A stretch of DNA of 64,000 nucleotides from Aquabacterium sp. GTDB lineage: Bacteria > Pseudomonadota > Gammaproteobacteria > Burkholderiales > Burkholderiaceae_C. The stretch lies in assembly GCF_030652515.1 (NCBI RefSeq), contig NZ_JAUSAR010000196.1:1-64000 (forward strand), read 5' to 3'. Below are positions 36,760 to 47,396 of the stretch, piece by piece. The position numbers were made by a program, and so were the translations under genes. How positions within the stretch are numbered: the stretch's first letter is position 1; each line of letters starts with the position of its first letter. Under the pieces are notes generated by a model. That model was not told where the DNA came from, did no database searches, and saw only the letters and a list, made by a program, of their open reading frames with translations.

Positions 36760-37422
36760 ATGGACGGACTAATTTCTGACACCAACCCCCCGAACAAGCG
36801 CCGCTACGGTGGTGTCTTGCCCGAGGACCGCCAGCGCCAGCGGCGGGTCAAGCTCATCGACGGCGCCATCGAGGTGTTCGGCACGAAGGGCTTCCACGCT
36901 GCGACCGTGCGCGAGGTGTGCGTGGCCGCGCACCTGACGGAGCGTTACTTCTACGAGTCCTTCAAGACGCTGCCGCAACTGTTCATCGCCGTGTACGCGC
37001 ATCTGCGGGAAGAGCTGATGGCCAAGACTTTGGCCTCCATGGCGCAGGCCGAGCAGACGCCATTGGGCCTGTTGGAGCCGGCCATCCGAGTGTTCCTGGA
37101 GTTCATCCGCGACGATCCCCGGCGTGGCCGGATCATGCTGGTTGATTCTCTGGGCATCGACAGCGAAGTGGCGGCGTTCAGCGGGGCCACGGCGCGTGAC
37201 TATTCAGAGTTGCTCAAGTTCCACCTGAGCCGCATGGTGCCCGCCCGCGATTTGCCCGATCTCAGCCTCGATCTGCTGGCCGAAGGCATGATTGGCATGA
37301 ATGTGTTGCTGGCCGCGCGGTGGATGCAGGATGGCTTTGTGGAGCCGATCGACAAGGTGGTCAGGACGAACCTGTTGCCGTACCAGGGGTTGATGGCCTT
37401 GCTGGATTCCAAGCGGCCTTGA
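36760..37422 (+). CDS. TetR-family transcriptional regulator
   Basis: 220 residues from ATG 36760; the frame upstream crosses the operators and overlaps the divergent gene. RQRRVKLIDGAIEVFGTKGF and VCVAAHLTERYFYESFKTLP are the TetR DNA-binding domain (residues 20-70). The remainder is a helical ligand domain. It probably represses the divergent monooxygenase operon and itself through the tandem TGACA-N8-TGTCA sites. The end of the gene borders a low-GC patch. Confidence 0.92.
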   Translation: MDGLISDTNPPNKRRYGGVLPEDRQRQRRVKLIDGAIEVFGTKGFHAATVREVCVAAHLTERYFYESFKTLPQLFIAVYAHLREELMAKTLASMAQAEQTPLGLLEPAIRVFLEFIRDDPRRGRIMLVDSLGIDSEVAAFSGATARDYSELLKFHLSRMVPARDLPDLSLDLLAEGMIGMNVLLAARWMQDGFVEPIDKVVRTNLLPYQGLMALLDSKRP

Positions 37423-37502
37423 AAGTTGGCCTCTGCATGTTGTTGCGTATGCTTGTCGCGGGGTGGGCGAACAGATCGAGTCAGTGCTCGCTCACCAAAA
37501 AA

Positions 37503-37706
37503 ATGACACATACCCCGGCAGGATTGGCCATGATTGCCGCGGCAATAACTGGCACAACATTAGCCTCAGGCTATTTGGAGCCTTCTGAGGGGAGAAATGC
37601 CTCTAAGAAGGCCGGCACTCCCCAAGTTGCTGCAACTGCTTATCGCTCTGAGAACGCTGCCTACACTATCGGTGCAGTGGTAGGTGTAGCGCTATGGGGA
37701 GAGTGA
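37503..37706 (+). CDS. Possible small membrane protein
   Basis: 67 residues with two hydrophobic stretches (LAMIAAAITGTTLA and YTIGAVVGVALWG). It has no clear Shine-Dalgarno and no recognisable family. It lies in the otherwise empty 319 bases between tetR and the PEP-CTERM gene, in lower-GC sequence. It may be a real small gene, a remnant, or chance. Confidence 0.25.
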   Translation: MTHTPAGLAMIAAAITGTTLASGYLEPSEGRNASKKAGTPQVAATAYRSENAAYTIGAVVGVALWGE

Positions 37707-37741
37707 TATTCAAACCAGCACTTGGGCTGAATGCTGACCAC

Positions 37742-38635
37742 TCAAATTGCCTTGCTCAGAGCGCTGCGACGATTAACCCACAGATTTATCATCCCTAAAC
37801 CAACCAAAACCAGGATGACAGACTGGGGCTCAGGAACGACCGCAGCAGACCCGTCACCGCCAGCGTAAGCCTCTATTTTAAAGATGGCGGTTTGTTCAAC
37901 GCCTGAACCATTGATAAAGAAAAGATCGAATTTTTCGGCATTGCTGACTTTCTGATTGAAATAGCCTGTCGAAGTGCCGGAATAATCAAGAGCCTGGTTA
38001 ACCTCCGCCTTTGACATACTCCATCTGGAATAGATGACATCGAAGCCTTCGTCGACGTATTGATAAAACAAGGTAACAGTGGCATAGGCATTTGCCCGGT
38101 CGGAAACAAATGGGAGGCACTCACTTTGGAGGCTCAATGGTGCGCAGATGATGGGCGCATTTAAAACATCAGCGGTAGTTGAGATATTGCCAGATATTTT
38201 CAATATGGAATTGGGCGACAGTACGATTTGACCCAGCAGATCGGCGGAATTTATAAGCTGCGTGGATGAGGAGAAACGCGTATTATTTCCGATGGCATAA
38301 CCGCTTGCAGAAACGCTATCGACCGTGGTGGCGCCGGTGGCGCCAGCCTTCAAATCAGGGGTGGTTATGTCTGCAAAAGTTGGGGAAAGTCCGAGTGCAT
38401 TGGCTGCTTGCCAATTCTCAAGAAATCCTCCAGTTTCAGACGTCGCTGTGACGGAAGCTTGAGATTTATTTGAAGGTAAATATGAGAAATAAGGCGACAC
38501 CTGGTCATTCAAATTTAAATCAGTTAGGCTGAAGCTAATGTTTGAAACAGATGCGGTAGCCTTCGACGCAGCCACGGCTGCATTTGCGCCAAAAGCAAGG
38601 GCGCAGATAATCGCCACATGTGAAACACGGATCAT
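37742..38635 (-). CDS. PEP-CTERM surface protein, low GC
   Basis: 297 residues from ATG 38635, with AGGGAG as Shine-Dalgarno. The signal peptide ends near ANAAVAA, a beta-rich secreted middle has two Cys (ICAPLS and ECLPF), and the C-terminus is VVPEPQSV, a hydrophobic helix and a basic end near NRRSALSKAI. It would be sorted by an exosortase to the surface or matrix. G+C is far below that of the neighbours (26 of 60 bases at 37921-37980), pointing to acquired DNA. No other PEP-CTERM biosynthesis gene is near. Confidence 0.85.
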   Translation of the reverse strand: MIRVSHVAIICALAFGANAAVAASKATASVSNISFSLTDLNLNDQVSPYFSYLPSNKSQASVTATSETGGFLENWQAANALGLSPTFADITTPDLKAGATGATTVDSVSASGYAIGNNTRFSSSTQLINSADLLGQIVLSPNSILKISGNISTTADVLNAPIICAPLSLQSECLPFVSDRANAYATVTLFYQYVDEGFDVIYSRWSMSKAEVNQALDYSGTSTGYFNQKVSNAEKFDLFFINGSGVEQTAIFKIEAYAGGDGSAAVVPEPQSVILVLVGLGMINLWVNRRSALSKAI

Positions 38636-38946
38636 GTATTTTCTCCCTAGTACAGTAAATAAAACGGCTCCATTAGCCATTCTTAATTATGGCATTGCCT
38701 ACAGGAACTATTTCGTAGGCCCCCGAATTGAGGGGCAGGCTGCAAAACTGAAGTTGAACCACCTGGCATTCAGAAGGCCAGCTGGAAGGAGGGCGCATGG
38801 TTTTCATCCATCAGGCTTGTAACACTTCGGAACAAACGGTGGTTGATCTTCAGCGAGTCTTCGAAAAATGCTGCCAAATTTATCGGTAGTCCTTGGGCAA
38901 CGTCTGTACGCGGGAACGCCTGCGAGCTCAGGCGACTCCCCACTCC
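38636..38946. other. Gene-free stretch upstream of the low-GC PEP-CTERM gene
   Basis: About 310 bases without a credible gene. On the right it is the region downstream of trhO; on the left it is the promoter region of the PEP-CTERM gene. There are short inverted repeats such as CCCC-GAATTGA-GGGG (near 38719-38735), but I can assign no function. I found no convincing sigma-54 promoter here. Confidence 0.4.
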
Positions 38947-39696
38947 TCACTGTTCACTAGGCGTCAAATCCGCGCCCAGCGCTTCACGCTCATCGAAGAC
39001 AAAGCAGTTGCCCTGGTAGTGCGACCCGCCAGCCAACTCGAAGTACTTCAAGATGCCGCCGTCCAACTGGTAGACATGGTCCACGCCAGCCTCCGCCATG
39101 AACAGGGCGGCCTTTTCGCAGCGGATGCCGCCCGTGCAGAAGCTGACCACGGTCTTGTCCTGCAGTTCGGCCTTGTGGGCCAGCACCTGCTCCGGGAACT
39201 CGCTGAACTTGCCCAGGCGCCAATCGATGGCACCTTCAAATGTTCCAAAGTCAACCTCGAAACCATTGCGAGTGTCCAGCGTGACCACTTCGCGGCCTTC
39301 GTCGTCATGGCCCTGGTCGAGCCAGCGCTTCAGGGTGGGCGCATCCACCGCCGGTGCGCGGCCCTCGGTCCCTTCCACATCCGGGCGGATGGTGGGGTGG
39401 TTCATGCGGATGATCTCGTTCTTCACCTTGACCAGCATCTTGTGAAAAGGCACGGCCTCGGACCAGCTTTCCTTCGGCGTCAGGTCGGCAAAACGCGGAT
39501 CGGCGCGCAGCCACGCCACGAAATCGCGCACAGCCTGTTCAGTGCCCGCCAGGAAGAGGTTGATCCCTTCCTCGGCCAGCAAAATGGTGCCTTTCAGGCC
39601 TGAGGCCTGGCACAGCGCCATCGCCTGATCCCGCAACTGGGCGGCGTCGGGCAAGGTGACGAATTTGTACGCGGAAATGTTCAGGATCGAGGCCAT
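38947..39696 (-). CDS. trhO: Rhodanese-domain tRNA uridine(34) hydroxylase-like protein
   Basis: 249 residues from ATG 39696. An N-terminal ferredoxin-like domain ([18 protein letters not shown]) is followed by a rhodanese domain with the active Cys in [13 protein letters not shown] near residue 188. TrhO hydroxylates U34 of tRNA before 5-methoxy- or carboxymethoxyuridine formation. It is short compared with E. coli TrhO, lacking its C-terminal extension. It is divergent from dnaE with 39 bases between start codons. Confidence 0.88.
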   Translation of the reverse strand: MASILNISAYKFVTLPDAAQLRDQAMALCQASGLKGTILLAEEGINLFLAGTEQAVRDFVAWLRADPRFADLTPKESWSEAVPFHKMLVKVKNEIIRMNHPTIRPDVEGTEGRAPAVDAPTLKRWLDQGHDDEGREVVTLDTRNGFEVDFGTFEGAIDWRLGKFSEFPEQVLAHKAELQDKTVVSFCTGGIRCEKAALFMAEAGVDHVYQLDGGILKYFELAGGSHYQGNCFVFDEREALGADLTPSEQ

Positions 39697-39723
39697 GGGC
39701 GCAATTCTACGGAAGGGGCTTCT

Positions 39724-39729
39724 TACAAT
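39724..39729 (+). promoter_or_regulatory. Possible -10 of dnaE
   Basis: TACAAT lies only 6 bases before the dnaE ATG, so transcripts from it would be nearly leaderless. The -35 is not clear. The trhO and dnaE promoters must share this 39-base gap. Confidence 0.35.
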
Positions 39730-39735
39730 CCCCCC

Positions 39736-42700
39736 ATGCCCTTCATTCACCTGCGCACCCACACCGAGTTTTCCGTCGTCGATGGCACTTTGCGCATCGA
39801 CGATCTGGTGGCTGCCGCCAAAGACGACCGCCAGCCCGCCCTGGCCATCACCGACCTGAGCAACCTGTTCGGCGCGGTCAAGTTCTACTCTGCCGCGCGC
39901 AAAAAGGGCGTGCAGCCCATCATCGGGGCCGACGTCTGGCTGGAGGCCGACGAGCCTCAGCGGCCTGCCTCGCGTTTATTGCTGCTCATCCAGAACAGCC
40001 AGGGTTACTTGCATTTGAGCGAGCTGCTGGGCGATGCCTGGACGGCACCCGGCCAGCGCACGCACGCCACGGTCAGCTGGAGCAACCTGCAGGCCAAGTC
40101 AGCGGGCCTGATCGCGCTGTCGGGCGCTGAAATGGGTGTCATCGGCCAAGCCATGACGCAAGGCGATCTGGCGCGCGCCGAAGCATTGGCCCAACGCCTG
40201 GGCGGCATCTTCGAAGGGCGCTTCTACATCGAGCTGCAACGCTCGGGTCATGGCACGAACGAGACCTACATCCGTGCCGCGGTGCCCATGGCGTCGCGCC
40301 TGGGCCTGCCGGTGGTGGCCACGCACCCGGTGCAGTTCCTGACCCCCGATGACTTTGAAGCGCACGAAGCCCGCGTCTGCATCGCCGAAGGCGAGACCCT
40401 GGGCAACCCTCGCCGCAACAAGAAGTTCACGCGCGAGCAGTACTTCAAGACGCAGGCGCAGATGGAGGCCTTGTTCGCCGACATCCCTTCGGCCTTGGCC
40501 AACACGGCGGCCATTGCGCGCCGCTGCGGGCTGACGCTGGTGCTGGGCAAGCCGCAACTGCCCGACTTCCCCACGCCCATCCTGGAAGACGGGCCGGACA
40601 AAGGCAAGCCCATGCCCATGTCGGACTACTTCCGGGTTCTCTCCTTCGAGGGTCTGGAAGAGCGGCTGGTGCACCTTTACCCGGATGTGGCAGCGCGCGA
40701 GGCCAAGCGGAAAGAGTACGTCGACCGGCTCGAATTCGAGATCAACACGATCCTGAAGATGGGCTTTCCCGGCTACTTCCTGATCGTGGCCGACTTCATC
40801 AACTGGGCCAAGAAGAATGGCTGCCCAGTGGGGCCCGGACGGGGCTCCGGCGCAGGCTCGCTGGTGGCTTACGCGCTGAAGATCACCGACCTCGACCCAC
40901 TGCAATACAACCTGCTGTTCGAGCGTTTCCTGAACCCCGAACGCGTCTCGATGCCCGACTTCGACATCGACTTCTGCCAGGGCAACCGCGACCGCGTCAT
41001 CGACTACGTCAAGGACAAATACGGTCGCGAAGCGGTCTCGCAAATCGCCACCTTCGGCACCATGGCCGCCAAGGCCGCCTTGCGCGACGTGGGCCGCGTG
41101 TTGGGCATGGGCTATGGCCATGTCGACAGCATTGCCAAGCTCATCCCCGCGCCACCGGGCAAGAGCGTGACGCTGGCCAGGGTGCCCGCCAACCCCGACC
41201 CCGGCATCATCTATGCCCGCAAGGAAGCGCCCGAGCTGGAGCAGCGCGAAGCCGCCGAAGAAGAGGTGGCCGAGCTGCTGACCCTGGCCATGCGCGTCGA
41301 AGGCATGGTGCGCAACATCGGCATGCACGCCGGGGGGGTGTTGATCGCGCCGGGCAAGATCACCGACTTCTGCCCGCTGTACATGCAGCCGGGCAGCGAC
41401 AGCGCGGTCAGCCAGTACGACAAGGACGACGTCGAAGCCATCGGCCTGGTCAAGTTCGACTTCCTGGGCTTGGCCACGCTCACGATCCTGGAGACCGCGA
41501 AAGACTTCATCATCGCGCGCCACCCGGACCAGAAGGACTTCGATTTCGCCAAGATCAAGCTCGACGATGCGGCCACCTACCGACTGTTGTCCCAGGGCAA
41601 GACCGTGGCCGTGTTCCAGCTGGAATCGCGCGGCATGCAGGGCATGCTGAAAGACGCCAAGCCCAGCGTCTTCGAGGACATCATCGCGCTGGTCTCGCTG
41701 TACCGGCCAGGCCCGATGGACCTGATCCCCAGCTTCTGCGCGCGCAAACATGGCCGCGAAGAGGTCGAGTACCTGCACCCCTTGATGGCCGAGGTGCTCA
41801 AGGAGACCTACGGCATCATGGTCTACCAGGAGCAGGTGATGCAGGTGGCCCAGCGCGTGGGCGGCTACTCGCTGGGCGGCGCCGACATGCTGCGCCGGGC
41901 CATGGGCAAGAAGAAGCTGGAAGAGATGGTGGCCCACCGCGCCACCTTCGCCGAAGGCGCGGCCAAGAACAACATCTCGGCGGCCAAGGCCGACGAGATC
42001 TTCGACCTGATGGAGAAGTTCGCGGGCTACGGCTTCAACAAGTCGCACGCTGCAGCCTACGCCTTGCTGGCGTACCACACGGCCTGGCTGAAGGTGCACT
42101 ACACGGCCGAGTTCTTCGCGGGGAACATGAGCGTGTCGAGTGACGACACTGACAAGCTCAAGATCTTCCACGACGATGCCACGCAGAACTTCGGCATCAC
42201 CTTCACACCCCCCAATGTCAACGCGGGCGCGTGGAAGTTCGAACCCATCGACCGCAAGACCATCTGCTATGCGCTGGGGGCCATCAAGGGCACGGGGCAG
42301 GGCGCCATCGAGGCCATCGTGGCTTGCCGCAACGAAGGCGGGCCCTTCACCAGCTTCTTTGATTTCTGTGCCCGGGTGGACCGCTCGCGCGTCAACAAGC
42401 GCGTGGTCGAGGCGCTGATCAAGGCCGGTGCGTTCGATGCATTGGAGCCACGGCGCGCCAGCCTGCTGGCCAGCGTGGCCCTGGCCTTCGACTACGCCGA
42501 CACGCAACTGGCCAACGCCGACCAGGGCGGCCTGTTCGACTTCGGTGATTCGCACGCCGCCTCCACCAACGAGCCCGACCTGGTGCCCACCGAACCCTGG
42601 GGCCTGAAAGAACAGCTCACGCTGGAAAAAACCGCCATCGGTTTCTACCTGTCTGGCCACTTGTTCGACGAGGCGGAAGCCGAGGTGCGCCGCTTTGCCA

Positions 42701-43281
42701 AGCAGCGCATCGCCGATTTGCAGGACAGCCGCGAGGTGCAGGTGGTGACCGGCATCATCAGCGAGTTGCGCGTCATCAACGGCACGCGTGGCCGGGTGGG
42801 CCTGTTCAAGCTGGACGACAAGAGCGAAAGCATCGAGGCGGTGGCCAACCAGGACACGCTGGATGCCAACAAGGAGCTGTTCAAGGAGGACGAGCTGGTG
42901 ATCATCACCGGCAAGGTCCAGACCGACCGCTTCTCGGGCGGTTTGCGCCTGAATGTGCAGCAGGTGATGAGCCTGGCAGCAGCGCGATGCCGCTTTGCGC
43001 GCTTCGTGCGCGTGACGGCCAAGAACCAGCACCTGCCGGTGGCCGATGTGTTGCGCGAGTTCCCGGCGCGGCGCGTGGCCTCGGCCCAGCCCGATCAGCC
43101 CGAAACCATCCAGGGCTTGCCGATCCGCGTGGTGGTCGAGCGCCAGGCCGGTGACTTGTCGGCCCGAGGCGAGTTGGACCTGGGCGAATCAGCGCGGATT
43201 TACCCCAGTGACCAGGCCTTGGCGCGCTTCAAGGAGCTGATGCCCTTGGGGCAGGCCCAGGTTGTGTATGGCGAAGGGTAG
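39736..43281 (+). CDS. dnaE: DNA polymerase III alpha subunit
   Basis: 1181 residues. The PHP domain comes first ([17 protein letters not shown], residues 1-200), then the polymerase catalytic region with [14 protein letters not shown] and the acidic MPDFDIDFC near residues 405-413, a helix-hairpin-helix near ADKIFD-type helices, and a C-terminal OB-fold ([12 protein letters not shown], near residue 1000). It is the replicative polymerase, DnaE1 type, slightly longer than E. coli DnaE (1160). It stands alone and converges on the glycine-zipper gene, with 7 bases between stops. Confidence 0.97.
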   Translation: MPFIHLRTHTEFSVVDGTLRIDDLVAAAKDDRQPALAITDLSNLFGAVKFYSAARKKGVQPIIGADVWLEADEPQRPASRLLLLIQNSQGYLHLSELLGDAWTAPGQRTHATVSWSNLQAKSAGLIALSGAEMGVIGQAMTQGDLARAEALAQRLGGIFEGRFYIELQRSGHGTNETYIRAAVPMASRLGLPVVATHPVQFLTPDDFEAHEARVCIAEGETLGNPRRNKKFTREQYFKTQAQMEALFADIPSALANTAAIARRCGLTLVLGKPQLPDFPTPILEDGPDKGKPMPMSDYFRVLSFEGLEERLVHLYPDVAAREAKRKEYVDRLEFEINTILKMGFPGYFLIVADFINWAKKNGCPVGPGRGSGAGSLVAYALKITDLDPLQYNLLFERFLNPERVSMPDFDIDFCQGNRDRVIDYVKDKYGREAVSQIATFGTMAAKAALRDVGRVLGMGYGHVDSIAKLIPAPPGKSVTLARVPANPDPGIIYARKEAPELEQREAAEEEVAELLTLAMRVEGMVRNIGMHAGGVLIAPGKITDFCPLYMQPGSDSAVSQYDKDDVEAIGLVKFDFLGLATLTILETAKDFIIARHPDQKDFDFAKIKLDDAATYRLLSQGKTVAVFQLESRGMQGMLKDAKPSVFEDIIALVSLYRPGPMDLIPSFCARKHGREEVEYLHPLMAEVLKETYGIMVYQEQVMQVAQRVGGYSLGGADMLRRAMGKKKLEEMVAHRATFAEGAAKNNISAAKADEIFDLMEKFAGYGFNKSHAAAYALLAYHTAWLKVHYTAEFFAGNMSVSSDDTDKLKIFHDDATQNFGITFTPPNVNAGAWKFEPIDRKTICYALGAIKGTGQGAIEAIVACRNEGGPFTSFFDFCARVDRSRVNKRVVEALIKAGAFDALEPRRASLLASVALAFDYADTQLANADQGGLFDFGDSHAASTNEPDLVPTEPWGLKEQLTLEKTAIGFYLSGHLFDEAEAEVRRFAKQRIADLQDSREVQVVTGIISELRVINGTRGRVGLFKLDDKSESIEAVANQDTLDANKELFKEDELVIITGKVQTDRFSGGLRLNVQQVMSLAAARCRFARFVRVTAKNQHLPVADVLREFPARRVASAQPDQPETIQGLPIRVVVERQAGDLSARGELDLGESARIYPSDQALARFKELMPLGQAQVVYGEG

Positions 43282-43288
43282 TGTGCGC

Positions 43289-43999
43289 TCAATCCCAGCG
43301 GTGGTACCCGCCGCGCTCATGCCATCGGCGATCACCATGCCAACCGCGGGCTGGCGGCGCGCCGCCATAGATCACCATACCCGGATTGGGCGGGTAGTAC
43401 GTGGCCGGCCCCACGCCAGATTCGTCCACCATCGGCTGCGGGGCCATCACCATGGGCGCAGGCGAGCCCACCGGATTGACCGTCACTTGCAGCGGAATCG
43501 TCCGACCGGGTTCCTCGTCCATCTGCGTGTTGTAGCGCTGGCCAGCGAATTCGTAGACCACGTCATAGGCCACCACCTGGTTCTCATAAGAGGCCTGCTG
43601 CTCGCAATGGCGCACCGAGCGTGTCGTGCCTTGGCGGCCATTGTTCTCGATGTGGTCACCCAGCACCGCACCGCCGATCAGGCCGGCACCGGTGGCAAGC
43701 GCATTGCCCGATCCCTTGCCCAGGGCATTGCCCACCACGCCGCCCGCGATGGCGCCCAGCAGGGCACCCGCGCCAGAAGAGCGCGCAGGCTCCTGGTACA
43801 GCTCGTCACGGCAAACCTGGCGGGGCACTGCCACCTGTGCCACCACCGGTGTGGCCGAAATGACCTTGGCCTGCACGGTGGACGAGGTTGAACTGGGCGC
43901 ACCAACGACCGAGCCCACACGGGGCCCGGCAGTGGCGGCGCCCGTGGCCAATGCGCAGCCCAGGGCCAGCAGGGTGTTCAGGGTGGGGCGTTGGTTCAT
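43289..43999 (-). CDS. Glycine-zipper (2TM) envelope protein
   Basis: 236 residues: a signal peptide (cut near ATAGPR), a Gly-zipper membrane-active segment ALLGAIAGGVVGNALGKGSG repeated in LIGGAVLGDHIE, and a C-terminal Pro/Gly-rich tail ending in a His/Arg-rich stretch. This is the Rick_17kDa/SlyB-type Gly-zipper family of envelope proteins. Cys107-type residues flank the zipper but there is no lipobox. Role probably envelope integrity; not specific. Confidence 0.82.
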   Translation of the reverse strand: MNQRPTLNTLLALGCALATGAATAGPRVGSVVGAPSSTSSTVQAKVISATPVVAQVAVPRQVCRDELYQEPARSSGAGALLGAIAGGVVGNALGKGSGNALATGAGLIGGAVLGDHIENNGRQGTTRSVRHCEQQASYENQVVAYDVVYEFAGQRYNTQMDEEPGRTIPLQVTVNPVGSPAPMVMAPQPMVDESGVGPATYYPPNPGMVIYGGAPPARGWHGDRRWHERGGYHRWD

Positions 44000-44131
44000 G
44001 GTGATTTCTCCATTGACGGCCGACCATGGAGTCGACCCTGAGCCTTCAACGGCCCCCAGTCAAGGCGGGTGGACAGGGTTGATTTGTGAATTGCGTAAAG
44101 ATGGGTGAAGACTTCCATGCCGCAGGGCGCC

Positions 44132-44137
44132 TAAAAT
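44132..44137 (+). promoter_or_regulatory. Likely -10 of argG
   Basis: TAAAAT followed by GCGCGG, 30 bases before the argG ATG at 44168. The same downstream context occurs at the rpsP -10. Confidence 0.45.
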
Positions 44138-44167
44138 GCGCGGTTGTCTCAATCGCCATTCATCACC

Positions 44168-45562
44168 ATGTCCAAGACCGTCAAGCCCGCCGCCAAGCCC
44201 GCGAAACCCGTGAAAGCAGCCGCGCCCACCGCTGCCGCTGCGCCCCAAGTCAAGAAAGTCGTCCTGGCTTATTCAGGCGGTCTGGACACCTCCATCATCC
44301 TGAAATGGCTGCAGGACGAGTACCACTGCGAAGTGGTCACTTTCACGGCCGACATCGGCCAGGGTGAAGAGATCGAGCCGGCGCGCGCCAAGGCCATCAA
44401 GATGGGCATCAAGCCCGAAAACATCTTCATTGAAGACCTGCGCGAAGAGTTCGTGCGCGATTTCGTCTTCCCCATGTTCCGCGCCAACGCGCTGTACGAG
44501 GGCGAATACCTGCTGGGCACCTCCATCGCCCGGCCCCTGATCGCCAAGCGCCTGATCGACATCGCCAAGAAGACCAAGGGCGATGCCATCAGCCACGGTG
44601 CCACCGGCAAGGGCAACGACCAGGTCCGCTTCGAACTCGGCGCCTACGCGCTGATGCCCGGCGTGAAGGTGATCGCCCCCTGGCGCGAGTGGGACCTGCT
44701 CAGCCGTGAAAAGCTGCTGGCCTACGCCGACAAGCACGGCATCCCGGTTGATTTCAAGAAGCGCAAGGGCGGCGCGCCCTATTCGATGGACGCCAACCTG
44801 CTGCACATCAGCTACGAAGGCGGTGTGCTGGAAGACCCGAACTTCGAGCCCGAAGCCAACATGTGGCGCCTGACGGTCTCGCCCGAGAAAGCGCCCAACA
44901 AGCCGCAAATCATCGAGCTGACCTACGCCAAAGGTGACGTGGTCGCCATCGACGGCGTGAAGATGTCGCCCGCGCAAGTGCTGACCAAGCTGAACGAAAT
45001 TGGCGGCAAGCACGGCATCGGCCGCCTCGACAAGGTCGAGAACCGCTACGTGGGCATGAAGAGCCGTGGCTGCTACGAAACCCCCGGCGGCACCATCTTG
45101 CTGTCAGGCCACCGCGCCATCGAGTCGATCACGCTGGACCGCGAAGTGCTGTCCCTCAAGGACGACCTGATGCCCCGTTATGCCCGCCTGATCTACAACG
45201 GCTACTGGTTCAGCCCCGAGCGTGAACTGCTGCAAGGGCTGATCGACAAGAGCCAGGAAACCGTCAACGGCACGGTCAAGCTCAAGTTGTACAAGGGCAC
45301 CATCCTGTGCACGGGCCGCGAGTCCAAGACCGACAGCCTGTTTGACGCCAAGATCTCGACCTTCGACGACGACGGCGGCGCCTACAACCAGGCCGACGCG
45401 GCCGGCTTCATCAAGCTGAACGCGTTGCGCCTGCGCATTGGTGCCAACGTGAACGCCCAGCGTGCGGCCACGGCCAAGGCGAAGGCCGACAAGACGGCGG
45501 CCCGCAAAACAGCCGCCAAGAAGCCAGCGGCGAAGAAGGCCGTGGCCAAGAAAACCGCCTGA
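44168..45562 (+). CDS. argG: Argininosuccinate synthase with basic N- and C-terminal tails
   Basis: 464 residues from ATG 44168 (a TTG at 44144 would add eight). It joins citrulline and aspartate in arginine synthesis. The core has the P-loop-like [10 protein letters not shown] (ATP site), [11 protein letters not shown] and [14 protein letters not shown]. The core starts near residue 28, preceded by a Lys/Pro/Ala-rich stretch with repeated KPA. After about residue 430 comes a tail of repeated AAKK and AKK units, as in histone H1-like proteins. The tails are clearly in frame and continuous with the gene. They are probably nonspecific nucleic acid or membrane binders, or have no effect. Confidence 0.95.
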   Translation: MSKTVKPAAKPAKPVKAAAPTAAAAPQVKKVVLAYSGGLDTSIILKWLQDEYHCEVVTFTADIGQGEEIEPARAKAIKMGIKPENIFIEDLREEFVRDFVFPMFRANALYEGEYLLGTSIARPLIAKRLIDIAKKTKGDAISHGATGKGNDQVRFELGAYALMPGVKVIAPWREWDLLSREKLLAYADKHGIPVDFKKRKGGAPYSMDANLLHISYEGGVLEDPNFEPEANMWRLTVSPEKAPNKPQIIELTYAKGDVVAIDGVKMSPAQVLTKLNEIGGKHGIGRLDKVENRYVGMKSRGCYETPGGTILLSGHRAIESITLDREVLSLKDDLMPRYARLIYNGYWFSPERELLQGLIDKSQETVNGTVKLKLYKGTILCTGRESKTDSLFDAKISTFDDDGGAYNQADAAGFIKLNALRLRIGANVNAQRAATAKAKADKTAARKTAAKKPAAKKAVAKKTA

Positions 45563-45631
45563 TCACGCCTGGATGGCCGCCGCCGAGCGGTGGTCATCCT
45601 TCAGCTTCCTCATTGATTCCGGAGATTCAAC

Positions 45632-45949
45632 ATGACCACGACCACCCTGGCTGGCACCGTCAGCACCCAGGCCAATGTCTACTTTGATGGCAAGTGCGTG
45701 TCACACACCGTGACCCTGGCCGATGGCACGCGCAAGAGCGTTGGCGTGATCCTGCCCGCAGTCTTGACCTTCAACACGGGCGCGCCCGAGATCATGGAAA
45801 CCGTGGCCGGCCGGTGCAGCATCAAGCTGAAGGGCGAAAGCGACTGGAAGACTTACGGCCCGGGCGAAAGCTACAACGTGCCGGGCGATTCGTCGTTCGA
45901 GATCAAGGTGGAAGGCGAGGCCTACCACTACATCTGCCACTTCGGCTGA
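45632..45949 (+). CDS. ppnP: Pyrimidine/purine nucleoside phosphorylase
   Basis: 105 residues of the YaiE/DUF1255 cupin family. [29 protein letters not shown] at residues 14-42 and [16 protein letters not shown] with YHYICHFG at the end are the family signature. It phosphorolyses several nucleosides to base and sugar 1-phosphate. GGAG precedes the ATG. Its TGA abuts the convergent gene's stop, forming TGATCA. Confidence 0.92.
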   Translation: MTTTTLAGTVSTQANVYFDGKCVSHTVTLADGTRKSVGVILPAVLTFNTGAPEIMETVAGRCSIKLKGESDWKTYGPGESYNVPGDSSFEIKVEGEAYHYICHFG

Positions 45950-46426
45950 TCAGAAGCGCGGTTCGGGTACCTCGTCCATGGACTGAGGTTCGCATTCCAT
46001 GGCGAGTGTGCCCAAGGACGTGTCGTTGTGGTCCAGCAACTCGCCTTCCAGGTCGCCGCTTTGACGGTCGATGGACAGGCGGATGGTGGCCAGCTTTTTG
46101 AGGTTGGGCTGCCAGACGATCCATTGACCGCGCACCCAGTCGTTGTAGTACTCGGTGCCCGGCAAAGGCAGCTTGTACAGCAGGGTGTAGGACACCTGCG
46201 AGGCCTTGTAGCGAAGGCGCTCGCCCACAGGCAACACATTGGACTTCTGAATCAAGGCCGTGGTGTTGTTGTCACGCATGGCCAGATCCAGCGTGGCCGC
46301 CTTGCTTTTCTTGCCGGCGGACAGCTTGCCCTCGCAGCTCAGGTACAGGCTGAACTCGGCCGCGCAGGCGTGGCCGGTGATCAACATGGCGCCAGCCAGA
46401 CTGGCCAGGCGAATGACTGAGGTCAT
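45950..46426 (-). CDS. Small secreted protein of unknown function
   Basis: 158 residues: a signal peptide ending HACAA, then a beta-rich domain with one Cys pair (SCEGK and MECEP). No known family is recognised. It overlaps the stop of the CsgG-like lipoprotein gene by 4 bases (ATGA), so it is the second gene of that unit and probably acts with the lipoprotein in the envelope. Confidence 0.75.
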   Translation of the reverse strand: MTSVIRLASLAGAMLITGHACAAEFSLYLSCEGKLSAGKKSKAATLDLAMRDNNTTALIQKSNVLPVGERLRYKASQVSYTLLYKLPLPGTEYYNDWVRGQWIVWQPNLKKLATIRLSIDRQSGDLEGELLDHNDTSLGTLAMECEPQSMDEVPEPRF

Positions 46427-47313
46427 TGGGTTTTCTTCTTGGGCTTGGCGACGGGCTTGGGCTTGGTCTTGGCGTCAATCTCCTTGGACGCGGCGGTGTC
46501 GCCACCTTGCACGCCCAATCGGCCGCCGGTGCCCAAACCACCCTTGACGGTTTGCGCCTTGTAGTTGCGCAAGGCCTTGACCATCTGGTTGTACGAGTCG
46601 GCAAAGGCGGCCACCACGATCTTGCCTTGCGGGGTTTGCGAATAGCCACCGCCACCGCCCAGGCCACCACCACCGAACAGGGCGCCAAAGCCGCCAAAGT
46701 CGAAGTTCTTGGCGCTGCCTTCCGAGGCCGAGATCTGCACGCCAGAGCGGTTGTCCAGCAAGAGCAGCGTGGTCGAGGCTTCATTGCGGCTCACGCTGCC
46801 AGCCAGGGCGCCAATCATGCCCAGGGTGCCACCGACGCCAAAGGCGTTGCCGCCTCCGGTCTTGCCCGAGAACTGGATGGACGGGGCCATGGTGTAGTCG
46901 GCGGCGACCATCTGGCCTTTGCCGAAGTTGCTGCCTGCGCGGCTTTCTTCGCCGCGGGCCAGGTCTCGCTCGCGCATGAGGCTGTTCATGCTGCGGCCAC
47001 GTTCAACGATCACGAAGCAATTGCTTTGCTGGATCATCATGCGCAGCACGGGCACGGTGGAGCCCAACTGGCGCTCGCGCAACTGGTAGTACCAGGGAGC
47101 GTTGGTGTCTTCTTCGATGGCCAGGGTGCCCAGCGTTTCTCCGCAAGATTCCAGCGCTGAATTTTGGCCTTCAGCGGAGCTGCCTCCGGCGGCACCGGTC
47201 ACGACGCCCTTGTTCTCGCCCATGGTGGGCCCGGTGGAGCAACCGGACATCAGCAACAGGCTGGTGGCCAGCGCCATCGATGGGACAAGTCGTTTGTGGG
47301 AGGCCAAATGCAT
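46423..47313 (-). CDS. CsgG/HfaB-like outer-membrane lipoprotein
   Basis: 296 residues from ATG 47313, with AGGGG as Shine-Dalgarno. The lipobox is LLMSGCSTGP, so Cys is near residue 25. The body has the CsgG-like pattern: VPVLRMMIQQSNCFVIVERGRSMNSLMRERDLARG (residues 86-120), MVAADYTMAPSIQFSG, and a Gly-rich loop (residues 175-235). CsgG-type lipoproteins make outer-membrane secretion pores in curli export. The C-terminus ends in a Lys/Pro tail. No curli subunit gene is near. Confidence 0.75.
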   Translation of the reverse strand: MHLASHKRLVPSMALATSLLLMSGCSTGPTMGENKGVVTGAAGGSSAEGQNSALESCGETLGTLAIEEDTNAPWYYQLRERQLGSTVPVLRMMIQQSNCFVIVERGRSMNSLMRERDLARGEESRAGSNFGKGQMVAADYTMAPSIQFSGKTGGGNAFGVGGTLGMIGALAGSVSRNEASTTLLLLDNRSGVQISASEGSAKNFDFGGFGALFGGGGLGGGGGYSQTPQGKIVVAAFADSYNQMVKALRNYKAQTVKGGLGTGGRLGVQGGDTAASKEIDAKTKPKPVAKPKKKTQ

Positions 47314-47396
47314 GAAATTACCCCTGTGAAAATGCGGACTGAAGATGGTCAGCGGGCAGTATAGGCGGGCGCCCTCGGGATAGGCTACCCCTCTCT

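Noticed and set aside
35199..36779. A 526-codon plus-strand frame opposite the flavin monooxygenase
   Set aside because: It is antisense to a gene with Rossmann and Baeyer-Villiger motifs and crosses the operator region.
38636..38946. A sigma-54 promoter for the low-GC PEP-CTERM gene
   Set aside because: No GG-N10-GC element with acceptable flanks is visible at a sensible distance.
40099..43032. A 977-codon open frame on the minus strand across dnaE
   Set aside because: It is fully antisense to the conserved polymerase gene, has no family motif and is Gly/His/Arg-rich, as expected of an artefact of high-GC coding.
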